Source: Pieris napi
Taxonomy: Eukaryota > Arthropoda > Insecta > Lepidoptera > Pieridae
Length of the DNA: 64,000 nt
Direction of reading: 5' to 3'
Assembly (NCBI RefSeq): GCF_905475465.1
Contig: NC_062245.1
Coordinates: forward strand, 8,680,001-8,744,000
The position numbers were made by a program, and so were the translations under genes. Positions 38,301-50,682 of the stretch are shown in pieces; within the stretch, counting starts at the first letter, position 1; each line of letters opens with the position of its first letter. The notes beneath the pieces were generated by a model, which saw only the letters and a list, made by a program, of their open reading frames with translations, searched no databases and was not told the DNA's origin.

Positions 38301-39317
38301 AGAAAATTTTCGGTCAATAATTTATTATGACTTTCCTTGTGGGCTTACTCAACAACAAAGCTATGATAGGCTGCGATTAGTATTTCTTTATGAAGCCCCA
38401 TCTCGTGCCACTATTTACAACTGGATTAACGAGTTTAAGCGTGGACGTAGCAATCTCAATGATGATCCGCGTGAGGAACGTCCTTTAACAGCGACTACTG
38501 AGATAACATCAGTGCTGTGCGACGCATGATAGAGTGACCCATCAACAGATACGGGCAAGCTTAGTCAAGTCAAGTTCAAAAAATATTACATGAACATTTT
38601 GGCGTCAGGAAGCTTTGTACCAGATGGATTCCCCATACTTTAACCGTCGACCAGAAACACCTTCGTAAGGACTGGTGTCGCCAAATGTTAGATAAGTTCA
38701 ACGGCGGTGACTCAAATACTATATTTGACATCGTCACAGGTGATGAAAGCTGGATATATTGCTACGAACCCAAAACTAAAGATGAAATTCGTGGTATTCG
38801 CTTTACGATCCCTGGAGAATGGAGATGCGGTGAAAGCGTACGAATATACTATAAAAGAGACCCCTAAGGAAGAATGGGCCCACTGCTTTTCTTAATGGCT
38901 CCATCGAATGCGACGATGTGTAGAGAGGAACAGAGATTACTTCAAAAAACAATAAAAGTATTGGCAACTTTCCACATTACGCCGTTTTTCATTTTCTAAA
39001 AATTTTCAGTGTTATACCTCGGTATGTAATGTATTAAAGTCTAGTTGACCAAAAACTTGCAATTGTATTACCCGTTTGGCATCACAGTATAAGAATCCCC
39101 GTTTAAAACATGGACAGTACTCGACACATTCATCCCTACAGTACCAGTTATTTATGGGACACGAACAGGACTTAATGCATTTGCACAACTTAAACTGTTG
39201 CTCCAGCCAAGGGGTGAGGTTGCGAACTTTACCATTAAGAGACACCCAGCAATCCGTCGCTGTGTTGTGAACTGCTACTTCTGCTGGCGTATACCATTGC
39301 TGGATTGTGTAAATCAT
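35360..39317 (-). CDS. CYB5D1: Cytochrome b5 domain-containing protein 1-like, 4 exons
   Basis: CYB5D1 is a cytochrome b5-fold protein linked to cilia and flagella. Exons on the minus strand are 39317-39072, 37913-37652, 37173-36928 and 35448-35360, joining to 280 residues (vertebrate forms are about 228). Family landmarks in order are WYTPAEVAVHNTATDCWVSL, YAGKDVSHWFKGDEW, GKVTAKTRPIRITNTL, RYLPHNSHMLSYTWRY, LTLEENGVPDEREIF and LLLYYNDDLTE. The classical haem HPGG motif of cytochrome b5 is absent, as I recall for CYB5D1. Exon 1 has an extra cysteine-rich stretch (about residues 44-80, with CKCIKSCSCP and ECVEYCPCF). Exon 4 adds a Cys/His tail (ECYCEHQDC). Intron 1 holds a mariner element, intron 2 a Helitron-like element, and intron 3 a Helitron-like element, a SINE and a LINE tail. 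Confidence 0.87.
35488..35690 (+). repeat. LINE 3' tail, CYB5D1 intron 3
   Basis: CATCACCACTATATGGAACA through AAAGGCCGGCAACTCACTCA to CACCTGTTCCATCAAAAAAA. It starts 40 bases from exon 4 of the CYB5D1-like gene. Confidence 0.6.
35893..36440 (+). mobile_element. Helitron-like (LEP1-type) non-autonomous element, CYB5D1 intron 3
   Basis: Starts TCTATATATATAAAAGAAAG, contains ACTCGAGAACGGCTGGACCG, and ends CGGAACGAAGTTAGCCAGG...CAGCTAG followed by T. This matches the recalled structure of lepidopteran LEP1 Helitrons: no terminal inverted repeat and a CTAG end. It has no coding capacity. Confidence 0.7.
36704..36899 (-). repeat. tRNA-derived SINE, copy 6, CYB5D1 intron 3
   Basis: Contains GCCTTCTGTGCCTGAACACG, TTTGGGTCTAAGGCATGCC and a decayed tRNA head. 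It ends about 30 bases before exon 3 of the CYB5D1-like gene. Confidence 0.6.
37255..37550 (+). mobile_element. Helitron-like or retroposed repeat with 12 bp direct repeats, CYB5D1 intron 2
   Basis: Reads AAATTCTCGTGTCACAGTTT at the left and ends ACGTTTGCCCGGTCAGCTAG. The 12-base sequence TATGGAAATATA occurs at 37243-37254 and again at 37551-37562, directly abutting both ends. Relatives are at 2783, 5274, 52071 and 59761. Confidence 0.7.
38038..39022 (+). pseudogene. Degenerate mariner element in CYB5D1 intron 1
   Basis: A 985 bp element with TA on both sides and related ends (AACACTGAAAAT near both termini). The plus strand reads a broken transposase: YNWINEFKRGRSNLNDDPRE, then IVTGDESWIYCYEPKTK with the first catalytic Asp, and finally WAHCFS. 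Several stops and frameshifts interrupt it, and the C-terminal catalytic Asp region is lost. It is full length by ends but inactive. Confidence 0.8.
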
Positions 39318-39479
39318 TGTTTATATATTTAAAAAATAAAATCGTAACATAATTGTCATTTTGACAAGCAATGCAAATATTGACGTACATTGTCAATCAT
39401 TACAACGGCGCCAATCGGCCGCTGATCTTTCATGATTAACGGATACGGAGTTTAGTGAAAAGAACTCTTTAAAATTTTA

Positions 39480-39720
39480 AGGGTCTGTTTCACAATGTAT
39501 GGATAAAGTACCAAATAGCTATGCAACACATAAATTATTTGTAAGATAAATTGTGCTTTTTGACATTCATCGGACTCATAGCTTATGATCGACTTTATGT
39601 GACGAATAGCGCTATCTGACAGTCGTGAAACGCAACAATAGTGTTTATCCTACCAATAAGTAATAAATAGCTAATTTGGAACTTATGTAGAACTTATCCG
39701 TACATTATGAAACATACCCT
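39480..39720. mobile_element. MITE, family C copy 1 (241 bp)
   Basis: The left end AGGGTCTGTTTCACAATGTA and the right end (reading inward AGGGTATGTTTCATAATGTA) form an inverted repeat of about 45 bases. TA flanks both sides. It lies between the CYB5D1 and RWDD4 genes. The second copy is at 52932 in the opposite orientation. Confidence 0.75.
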
Positions 39721-40241
39721 TAATCAATTAAAATCAAAAATAATTATTTCCTTGCGTGAATCTGTGGTGAGATCTAACAATAAACCATTTATGTCGTGTT
39801 ATCAGACCATAAGTACCAGTAAATAATTGTCATTAAATTTTTTGTTGATAATAAATAAGACATCACAATTACTTCATAAATTATATTATAATGACCATAA
39901 TAGTAATATATACATTTACCAGACAAAAGCATATGTATAGTACAGATTTCATTAATATTAGTATATAAAAAATCAACCTGTTGGTTGGGTAAAATAGGTT
40001 TTATATTTCTATAGGAGTAATGCTTTCTATACTACTTCTATGGAATTTACTTGTACAAATAGTTGTATGGATAAAATAGTAGTAGTATTGTAAATGAGTC
40101 TTTTATAATTGATATAATAATATAATCCGAGATTATTTGTTTGACTAAAACTTGTTATATTATGCGTTACAGTATGAGTAAACACCTGCAGAATAATAAG
40201 CATGTTTGTCTTTTTCCTGGTTCTACTATCTCTCACTAGTG

Positions 40242-41645
<1,404 letters not shown>

Positions 41646-42257
41646 TTTATATTGGAGATCTTTAAAAAATTAAAAATATTATAAAAATTATAGTAAATAT
41701 ATATCATATAAATTAGTTCAAAGTTTTGTAAGTCACGATCAAACATTGATTTAGGTTATTATGAACAATATCGATATAACATAAACCCACACTTACCTTC
41801 AGGTCAGGAAGTTTATTGTTGAAATAAATTCAGTTTTAGATATCTCGTGCTAATTAACATTTACTGTATATTTTATAAACATCGAAAGAATCTTCCTATA
41901 TTGCAGAATTTATAATATTATATTAAGAAATTTAACAGCTGTTATGAGTTTGAGTTATGACTTATGAGTTATCTGTCTTGGTTGACAGTTTATCCATAGA
42001 GTAGTATTTCATATTCGTTACCTGTGATCTGACAGATTGCAGTGTCCTGTTAAAGGGAATAAAAATCGTATTCGTGTGTCTGACGTTTGCAAAATGGTTC
42101 AAATGACGTTTAATTTTAAGTTCTCAGTCTAATTGTTGTGACAGATAAATATACGTTAAATCCTGATATTTGAATTGAAAAACTGAGGATAAGAATTGAA
42201 ACAAAATATTTTAAATTGTGTTAACAAATATCGGGGTGAGGAAATTATTTTCGAAAA
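41646..42257. promoter_or_regulatory. Divergent intergenic region between RWDD4 and Aurora
   Basis: These 612 bases separate the two start codons and must contain both 5' UTRs and promoters unless upstream non-coding exons exist. The sequence is AT-rich and I see no convincing TATA box at a defined distance. A shared bidirectional promoter is an inference from the geometry only. Confidence 0.45.
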
Positions 42258-43274
42258 ATGAATTCTAAAGAAAATAGGCCCCCGATATCAGGATCTGCAA
42301 CAAGCACACCTAAACTTCCTGGACCATGTGATGGTTTTAAGATACCGGCAGCACCAGCTAGTCGACCGTTGCTGAATAGTGTTCAACTACAAAATGTTAC
42401 GGATGTAGCAAGTACGTCTGAACCTAAAAAGGATGGAAAAAAGCTTTGGGCTATTACTGACTTTGATCTTGGACGGCCACTCGGAAAAGGTAAATTTGGA
42501 AGTGTTTATTTGGCAAGGGAAAAATTATCACATTACGTAGTGGCCCTTAAGGTTTTGTTCAAAAGCCAAATTCTCTCTTCTGACATCGAGCACCAAGTGC
42601 GGCGTGAAGTTGAAATTCAATGTCGACTCCGTCATCCTAACATTCTTCGCATGTATGGATACTTCCATGATGAAAAGCGCATTTATCTTATATTGGAATA
42701 TGCTAAACACGGTGCTCTTTATAGACTATTAAGACTTCTCAAGAAATTTGATGAAAAGACTGCTGCCATCTATATAAGAGATTTGACTAAAGCCCTAATT
42801 TATTGCCACCAGAAAAAAGTTATTCATAGAGATCTTAAACCAGAAAATTTATTGATTGGTCACAATTGGGAGTTGAAAATAGCAGATTTTGGCTGGTCTG
42901 TTCACTCACCTTCATCTAGACGCATGACCCTTTGTGGTACATTAGATTATCTATCTCCTGAAATGGTTGATTCTAAGCCACATAGTTACGCAGTTGATAT
43001 ATGGAGTCTTGGAGTACTTTGCTATGAATTATTAGTAGGACTTCCCCCATTTGAATCTACCGATCACAGTCTAACTTATAAAAAAATTAGACATGTAATT
43101 ATTAAGTATCCTGATTATGTGTCAGGATTAGCAAGAGATTTAATAGGAAAATTACTTGTTATTAAGCCTGAGGACAGGCTACCACTAGCTAAAGTTTTGA
43201 AACACCCTTGGATTGTTCAAAATGCCCCAGAAGGTATAAAACCACCTGCTTTTGATATTGTAGAACAGAAATAG
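42258..43274 (+). CDS. aurA: Aurora kinase, A type, single exon, 338 aa
   Basis: This is a mitotic Ser/Thr kinase acting at centrosomes and spindle. The kinase domain spans about residues 69-320: glycine loop GKGKFG (76-81), ATP Lys98, alpha-C Glu117, HRD 190-192, DFG 210-212, and activation loop RRMTLCGT with Thr224 matching the autophosphorylated T288 of human Aurora A. Gly134 in MYGYFHD is at the position that is Gly in Aurora A and Asn in Aurora B (human G198/N142), which favours the A type. The N-terminus is short (about 68 residues, containing KENRPP). The usual first Thr of the loop is Met223, and the PPE of the P+1 region is SPE. The start is the first ATG after an in-frame TGA. No intron is needed, unlike all its neighbours. 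It is divergent from RWDD4 and convergent with the ionotropic receptor. Confidence 0.93.
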   Translation: MNSKENRPPISGSATSTPKLPGPCDGFKIPAAPASRPLLNSVQLQNVTDVASTSEPKKDGKKLWAITDFDLGRPLGKGKFGSVYLAREKLSHYVVALKVLFKSQILSSDIEHQVRREVEIQCRLRHPNILRMYGYFHDEKRIYLILEYAKHGALYRLLRLLKKFDEKTAAIYIRDLTKALIYCHQKKVIHRDLKPENLLIGHNWELKIADFGWSVHSPSSRRMTLCGTLDYLSPEMVDSKPHSYAVDIWSLGVLCYELLVGLPPFESTDHSLTYKKIRHVIIKYPDYVSGLARDLIGKLLVIKPEDRLPLAKVLKHPWIVQNAPEGIKPPAFDIVEQK

Positions 43275-43649
43275 TTCCCAAAGATATGACAATTAACATT
43301 TAAGGAAATTACTTAAGCTGGCTTAAAAAAAGGCTGTAAAGCTTTTTATACTTATTTTCAACAATCTTCAATACTTACTATACACAAGGCCATTTGTGAT
43401 TTATACCTTAATTCTGTACTATAATAACTTTTTTGGTTACTTTACAATGCAATTTCTCCTTATATTTTCGAACAATATTATTTCTTACTTTTGCTATCAT
43501 TGTTCTAATGTATTTTTCATTTAATAGAAAATATAGAAAATTGTGTAGTAATAATAATAATTAAACTTTTAAAAATGAATTATATGGTAAAATATTTTAG
43601 AGCTTTAAGGACTGATTAATTATGAATAATAATATACATAGATAAATAA

Positions 43650-46600
43650 TTAAAGTTTTTTATTTTTACTCTTAAAATATTCATCTAAATTATATTTATC
43701 AAATGTAGGGTCCCTTTTTACTACCAAATTCCAGTGTGCATATTCACCTAGTAAACAAAGAGTACTAATGGTGTAACCAATGGCTAAAGCAATAAAGGCA
43801 CAATACATTTTCTTCAAATTAATCAAAGCCTTAATTTCTTCTTCACTAGTATCTAAAGTCCTTATTTTGTACATAGCATCGTTTTGCCATTTCTCAATTA
43901 GACCAACTTCAATGATTTGTTTCAAATAAATATCTACTAAAGGTTTCAAAGGAGAATTCTTATGAAAACCTATAGATATTGGTGCATTAACAACACAATC
44001 CGACATAATGTGCAGATTTCTTTCGCCTTGACTATCCACCTCTGTACTATTCATAGTAAAATTGGCAACATCAATCATTGTTTTTGCTTGTTTTCTCTTT
44101 ACACTAAGGTACTTTAAAAAATCTGAGCTGTCGTAATACGCGAATACGCCACGAGCTATACGCGTAGCAGCTTCGTTAGGATCATTAATATGTTCAAAAT
44201 TATCTCCGATTTTTTGGCCTTTCTCATCTAATGATTGTTGAAAAAATTTCTTTGTTTCGCTACCCCAGCCTCCGCATTTCAGTTTGCTATCCACCAATTC
44301 GTTTAAGTTATCAATAGTGACTCTTGGCGCTGGGTTTGCTAGAATAGCAGTCATGCTGGCTCTGTATGATACAACTAACAAGATGCAGTATAGCCAATAC
44401 CAGCCAGTTAATAACCTTATTGACCACCCAGTCGGTAACTTAGGTAATGACACGACTAGAAGCATTCCATATGTATAAAGTATGCTGTTTGTAATTTCGC
44501 CGAACAAATACAAGCCAACTGGTTTTTCACCTGCAAATAGTTGAGTCAGATTTAGCAAGCTTGTTTGATTAGCAACATTTAATATTCTACCTGAGTATAA
44601 GTTCGTTAGCCTGGTAGTATCGACATAAGGTCATTGATTCTTAAGTAAATTAGAGTAACATCACACAGCGAAATGTCATTATAACTCAATTATTAATTTA
44701 ATTTAGCATATTTCTTTTGCTTTTACTTATGGCATGAATATAATGAACTTTTACAAATAACTTTTTTATTTTATTTCTTTTAAAACTTTCGTTTGTTTCG
44801 ACGACTCCCTTATGTCATAATCCAATACATTTTTGAAAAACGGGTAACAGTCTGAGCGCTGTCTCTTTTACCTACTGGGAACATACTCCTGAGACGGCCT
44901 TCATTTACTCATTAAAATTATTATTAACACTTTATTATTTTTAATCGCCAAGTTTTTTGTTGTGTTCGCAATGTTTGTAAGGAGCTGCAACCATTACACC
45001 ATGTTAGAAATGGGTCTAATCACAAAAAAATTATCTCTACTATTTACCCTAATTACATGAACATAAATGAAAGATATGTAAAAGAGTAAAACTTATAATA
45101 TAAAGAATGAAATATAATAATAATGGTTAATGAAAATTATAAAATATTAGATAGAATATCGGTTAAAACTCACAAAAAACTTTAAAACATTAATAAAAAA
45201 TAACAAAAATACATTAATTACACCGTAATAATGCTTAAATATGAGATTTTTGAAGGATGATAATGAAGACGCCGAACGTGACCAGGAAGGTAGTTTCATA
45301 GCTTTACAACTAACATAGGTTAACAAAGTATGTGAAGGTAGAGTTTCAAGAATATTCCTTTCTTACCTTGTAATTTCTCCTTATTAACTTGACAGGAATC
45401 TTTTAAATCCTCTCGAAAGGTAATCAAATTCAAGTAATAGTGTGCAAGACCAAAAAATATTGTTCCAGTCACCAGCAGAACTAGGAGAACGGCTATCCAC
45501 ATGTTTAATCTAAATATTTTTAGTAATTAGCACTTTCTAAACAGTTTTGTAAAAATTATTAAAATCGGTTCAGGTCCAGAGTTATTTCATGCAAACTTTT
45601 ATTCTTTATTCATTAGACTAAAATAACTTGGATCCAGGACGCATGTGTCGTGATCTGATAGTAGGTAAGGACGATCAATGAAATTTTTCATTTTATTTTT
45701 ACATATTGTTACGAAGACGAGTTGACTGAAAAGTTGCTCGAATTAACCATAAGTTAGAGACGTTTTCTGCAGGGTGAAATGTGATTTATTACTGTTTTAA
45801 GGAATTTGCATTTCAATATAAGCGGGTCCAAACGCGACCAGTTAATTCAGTTTCGAAAGATTAACATCGAAGAGATAACAATCGAAAAGCGAAGACAAGC
45901 GATACAATACTGTGTGAAGTGCGGGTAATTGAAGTAATTAGTGCCTTTTTTGTTTATGTGTGTATTTTATTAGTTTATTTAAATTCTTTGATTCATTTAA
46001 AATAAACCCTTGAAGACATTTACGGGGTTTTCTTACTCCTCAGGGCGTTCATGGTGTGGAGACACCTTCAAAATGATAAATTAAACAGACGCAAAAATGT
46101 CTCTCATCAATCAATTTAATATAAATTAATTGTCGTGTTAATGTGAAGTGTTTTGATGACTAAAATTAATATCATATGTTTTGATAATTACCGGATATTA
46201 GCCGGTTAATTATCGCAATATACATTTGTCTTGAGGCTTCTCATGTGAAAGTTCCTGTAATTTAGTGTTTTAAATTCATAATATTAAGTTAAAACTTACT
46301 TAAATGGTAAAATTAATGTTTTCCACGAATTGTCTGTAAGGGCCTCTGGCGTGAGGAAGGTCCAACATTGTGACGTGTAGGGAATGCTCAAATCTGACAA
46401 GTCCAAATGATAAGGAGTATACTGAAGGTTGCCCAGGGCAACATCAGCCTTCCCACTGACCATTTCACCGAACAGTCCCGAGTAGGATCCATTTGCTTGC
46501 ATCTCGCCCCATTTGTGAACATCAGAGTCAATGGGTTGGTATAATTTTGGTTTGAAGTTCATTTTTTGAGATAGTGTATTGAGAATCTGCGTAATAATAG

Positions 46601-49600
46601 GTATGAGTGTAGGTATTACGGAACAAACCCGCGCTTATCCTTCCGTGACGCTATGTCTGAAAGGAATGCAAGGCTAAACATCGTGCAGAAATCCTTGGAG
46701 CAGTGAGGTCGCTCCGTGAAGCCTGTGAAGTGCCCAAGAGACTTCTGTGCTTCTGGAAGAAGCTAGGCTTAATTAGCCAGGAATTTACGCACAATTATGA
46801 GTCTAACCGCGGAAACTGAGTCCACCAACCATACCATACCATACCATGTCTCAAAGGATAAGATACAAATACAATTCTAAGCGCGAACTATACGCGCGGA
46901 CTCCCTTATGTCAACATCTAAAACATTTTTGGTCCGAGTTAGTAATGTACAAAAGAAACTTGACATTCCGAATACACTCATCGCAGTAGGGCCAAAAATT
47001 TGAAATCTTAAGAATACATTGGTTAACTAAGGGTTGTAGCGCTAATGTATTTTTTTATTTTATTTATTAAGAAAAATTTACCTCAACCTCCACACCGCTG
47101 ACCTTATCAGACACATTGTGTTTCATAATCATCACCGACGGAACATGTTCCAAGTACACAACATTCAAAATTTCACCATTTAAATTATTTGTCTTAACAA
47201 AAAACAGCTCTTTTCCATACTGAAACCTGCCGTTTCTCCAAATATCCACCCTACGTGGTACAAAAACTCCCTTAATCGGATTTGGGTAGGGAACAGTAGA
47301 TATGTCAAACCAGGGTTTGCTTTTCAACTTTCCAATGACTTTTTTGTGGTGTTTTATGAAAATTGCGTTCACAATACGCTTCCATAGGTAGTGGAAGTCG
47401 CTATGGAAAAGTCGTATGTCGTAAAGCATTATAAATTTAGCTCGTGTGTTGAGAAGACGATATCTGAAATACAAATTATCTATAGTTGCGTTTTTTTGCT
47501 ACATAGTATAGTCAGCCTATCAAAATTAATAGTTGGCCTTCTAACTAGAGCTTGCTCCTTTCAACACCGAGGTCGTGCGTTAGAAACGCAACGATGGAAT
47601 TTTTCAGCGAGTTGAGTTTCTTCAGCGAGTACGAAACTTGAAAAAACCGGCATGCCTTTTTTTAAAAAATCAATGACGTGTATACAGAAGGCTGAACTTG
47701 CCTATTAAAAAATTATCAAGAACCAGATATAATTTCTGAGGGAAATACGATGTGATATATTTAATATGCACTAGTGGCTTTTAACACAATTACCGTTGAC
47801 TGTCGAGTGTTAAATATAAAGACATGTTTAAGCCGCAATAAGAGTATGTTAGTAGCCTTTTATAAACCAAATGAAAAGAAATTACAAAGAAGTCGTTTTA
47901 TTACCTTTCCCCAAATTTTAAAAGTCTCGTTACTTGTAAGCCGTTAGCCAATAAAATCACATACACGTTGCAACCATCATCTTTCGCACGAGAAATGGAT
48001 TCCAACGTATCGAAGTTTGGTGAAAGTAAATCCTCATTTTCTTGAACAACAATCTATGGGAAAACCAATCGCTCGTATCGAAAACGCTGTACTGTGGTTG
48101 AAAATTCTTTACAATATAAATTTTTTTACAGCGGTTTTATCGTGGTTACGCAAAAAATTAATTCTTTTACGCAGACGTTTCATACTCCCGACTGATTCAT
48201 GGAAGAGCTGCCTTGCGATTCTGTAACTCACTTTTCGATCGCACACAGCGGTTTTCACAGATAAGGTGGGTGATAAGGAGGGAGGTTGTAGTTTATTGTT
48301 TATCAGAATGCCAGATCATAAAATGACTGCTTCACGACTGATTTGAGCGCGACCGCCGCTGCGAAAACCGCTGTGACAGTTCGAAAAGTGAGTTACAGAA
48401 TCGCAAGGCTGTGCCTCTAGCCATGTTCCTTACTCCTTAGAGTTGTGAATGTGAACATTCTAACAAAACAAGTGCTGTTTTGCGCTCCATGCACAGGACA
48501 AAATGATTTTCACTAAGAAAATGTAGATGTCTTTAACACTAATACTATGTATTTAAAATTGGATGGAAAAAGTTATTAAATTTAATTTTTAATACTTCAG
48601 CCACTAAACTGTAATCTCTGATTGGTACAAATAATTAATTGTTACAAATTAAGTACCGTCACAAAAGGCAAAGGCCTAGTTCTCTTAAAGAATCCCCCGT
48701 CAAAGATATTTAGGTAGATATCATCAGTGATTGCCGTGACGCAAGTGACATCATTTCTTTTCGCCAGATCATTGAGTACCGTGATGATGATATTCTGTAG
48801 GTCTTTACGAACGTTGATATCTTTAATAATAGATCCTATGTCGCATAAACCACTAAAAAGAAATGAACGACTTGATTTCAATATATTTTGGCACAAATGT
48901 TAAAACAAACAGTTAATGTTAAAATATACTACAGACGTTGTCCTGTATACACGTCTTACATACAAAAAATCTAGTAATGTAAATAATTCTCGACTCCACT
49001 TGAACACACAAAAATTTCATCAAAATCTATCCAGCCGTTTAGGAGTTTAATTACGAACACATGCACAGAAGATTTATAACCTAGTTACCGACTGCAGCGC
49101 CAACTGCGTTATCTAAATTCTAAACCAGGGCGTCACCCAAATGCATACAAAATAGTTCAGCCGTTTAAGAGGAGTTCTGCGTACGGTACGGTAATAAATA
49201 ATAAAAATAAAGCCACTTTAATTCAATATTGTTAAAAATTACATATCAAATGGGTATTAGTTTTGTCTACGTTAGTTATTTCCGTTTTTTTGTATTCTGC
49301 GGTGCGGACCCATTATGTGCGTCCTGAACTTTTCATTTGGAACTGTTCTTAGCTTACGTTCCGCTGTTCTAAGCGGAATCACGGAATAATTTTAAATATA
49401 TAATCTCTCAAATAGATTTGCTAATATGGGGTGGCTTTCTTATTCTCCTAAAGATGCTAGCAAAAGCTATTTGAAATTCAAGAATATAAATCTGAGTTCC
49501 ACGAGAGACGCAATTTTGACATCATTTTACATCAGTATAAAGTTCATAGACCCAACGATACAGACATTAGCAAATGTTATAGTCATCAAAGATAACACTT

Positions 49601-49649
49601 ACCAATTAAAAAATAGCCCACTTAATAGAAAAAGCAAACGTCCCGCCAT
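43650..49649 (-). CDS. Ir21a: Ionotropic receptor, most like IR21a, 7 exons
   Basis: This is a variant ionotropic glutamate receptor, a ligand- or temperature-gated cation channel of insect sensory neurons. Exons on the minus strand are 49649-49603, 48852-48657, 48053-47905, 47463-47082, 46586-46300, 45509-45367 and 44590-43650, giving 714 residues in one frame. Exon 1 encodes a hydrophobic signal peptide (MAGRLLFLLSGLFF). Exon 5 holds the first ligand-binding lobe, ending DNSWKTLILPFK. Exon 6 opens with membrane segment 1 (MWIAVLLVLLVTGTIFFGL). Exon 7 carries the pore region and segment 2 (WYWLYCILLVVSYRASMTAI), the second lobe (NPAPRVTIDNL), and a last segment (FIALAIGYTISTLCLLGEY). The classical glutamate-binding Arg is not apparent at SIPYTSQCW, as is usual for IRs. 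The IR21a label rests on the SYRASMTAILANPxPRVTID stretch recalled from the fly protein. The far N-terminal start is the least certain part. Confidence 0.82.
48211..48408. mobile_element. Hairpin MITE, family A copy 4 (198 bp), in receptor intron 2
   Basis: Ends CCTTGCGATTCTG / CAGAATCGCAAGG, with a CTG/CTG direct duplication. It sits in the ionotropic receptor intron between exons 2 and 3, about 160 bases from exon 3. Confidence 0.85.
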
Positions 49650-49992
49650 GGTCAAAACATGCTATCATGTAAGTTAAATGGGAAGACTGATTGACAGAAC
49701 TAATTTAGTATGTAAATTAAAGGTAGCAATGATTGTATTTAAATATTTATTTCAATTATTCCAGCACTAAAGGTATATCTTTTATTAAAAATATACTAGA
49801 ATGAAACGCGTTTTATTTTCAAATATATCTTTTGAAAAAAAAAGTGGTAAGTACACTTTTCAACGTTTCACGTGCTTTATATGAATCATTACGGGTTGTG
49901 TAAAGGTATTTCCTACTTTGTCAGAGGCTTTTGGGTGTTCATATTTAATTAGAAATCGGTTTACGACTCTGCAAAGCGAGTTAAAGATTTTT

Positions 49993-50206
49993 GACGTGAC
50001 AACGTCTTATAATTCGATGGAGCCGGCTGCACGCACGAAAAAACATGACTCATGCGGCGTTACCTCGCTCTGAGGCGTTCCATTTAAGGCTTGAAGTGCA
50101 AGCGAGAGCGCGAAGCGACAGAGAGGCACAATCGGACTCCGCGCTCATCAGCGTTCGACATGTCTCTCTCCTACTTGAGTGAGCGATTCGTGACGTTGTC
50201 AGGTTC
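49993..50206. repeat. GC-rich block with short inverted ends, upstream of the receptor gene
   Basis: TGACAACGTC at 49998-50007 and its reverse complement at 50192-50201 bound about 185 bases of much higher GC than the surroundings, including ATGACTCAT (an AP-1-like site). It lies about 350 bases upstream of the receptor start and 480 bases below the ACOX3 stop. It may be a MITE or a regulatory block; I cannot tell which. Confidence 0.4.
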
Positions 50207-50664
50207 AACTATCGTCAGTAAACCGACTTTACAGACAACCGATTTTTTTCATATAAAACAAATAAGTATGTAACTTAAATTGAACCTTTTTGGTGTTATT
50301 TAAATTAAATAGCCCAGCTGATATAAAATTCATTTATTATTAACACATTTTATAAAAATATTACATCCCCAATAACATTAAAAAATATATAATCTTATTG
50401 TAAATATCACGAGTAATATTCGCTTAAAACTAAAAACCATCTCAAAAATACTTTCATATAAAATAAAGGCAAGTTTTTCTTAATTTTTAGTCAAGATATT
50501 GTTTGTCAAAACTAACAAACAAATTTAAAAAAAGAACGAACTGTGCTGTCAACTTTGTTGCTCTATTTAACATTATTCATCAAAATTGTAGCGCGGTCGA
50601 TAAAATTGATACTTTAACTTAGTATCATAATGCATATTAGTAAAATATATTGTCCCACAACCAA

Positions 50665-50670
50665 TTTATT
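50665..50670 (-). promoter_or_regulatory. Polyadenylation signal AATAAA of the ACOX3-like gene
   Basis: A canonical AATAAA on the minus strand lies 12 bases beyond the ACOX3 stop codon. If used, the 3' UTR would be unusually short. Confidence 0.5.
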
Positions 50671-50682
50671 CTAGAACAAATC

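Noticed and set aside
38685..38895. Two overlapping plus frames near 38.7 kb
   Set aside because: They are fragments of the decayed mariner transposase, not host genes.
44284..44478. 64-codon plus-strand frame
   Set aside because: Antisense shadow of the receptor's last exon.
46837..46857. ACCAT pentanucleotide run as a satellite
   Set aside because: Only about four units. Too short to be more than a microsatellite.
49426..49677. 83-codon plus-strand frame
   Set aside because: Antisense to the receptor's first exon and intron. The minus strand has the signal peptide and splice site.
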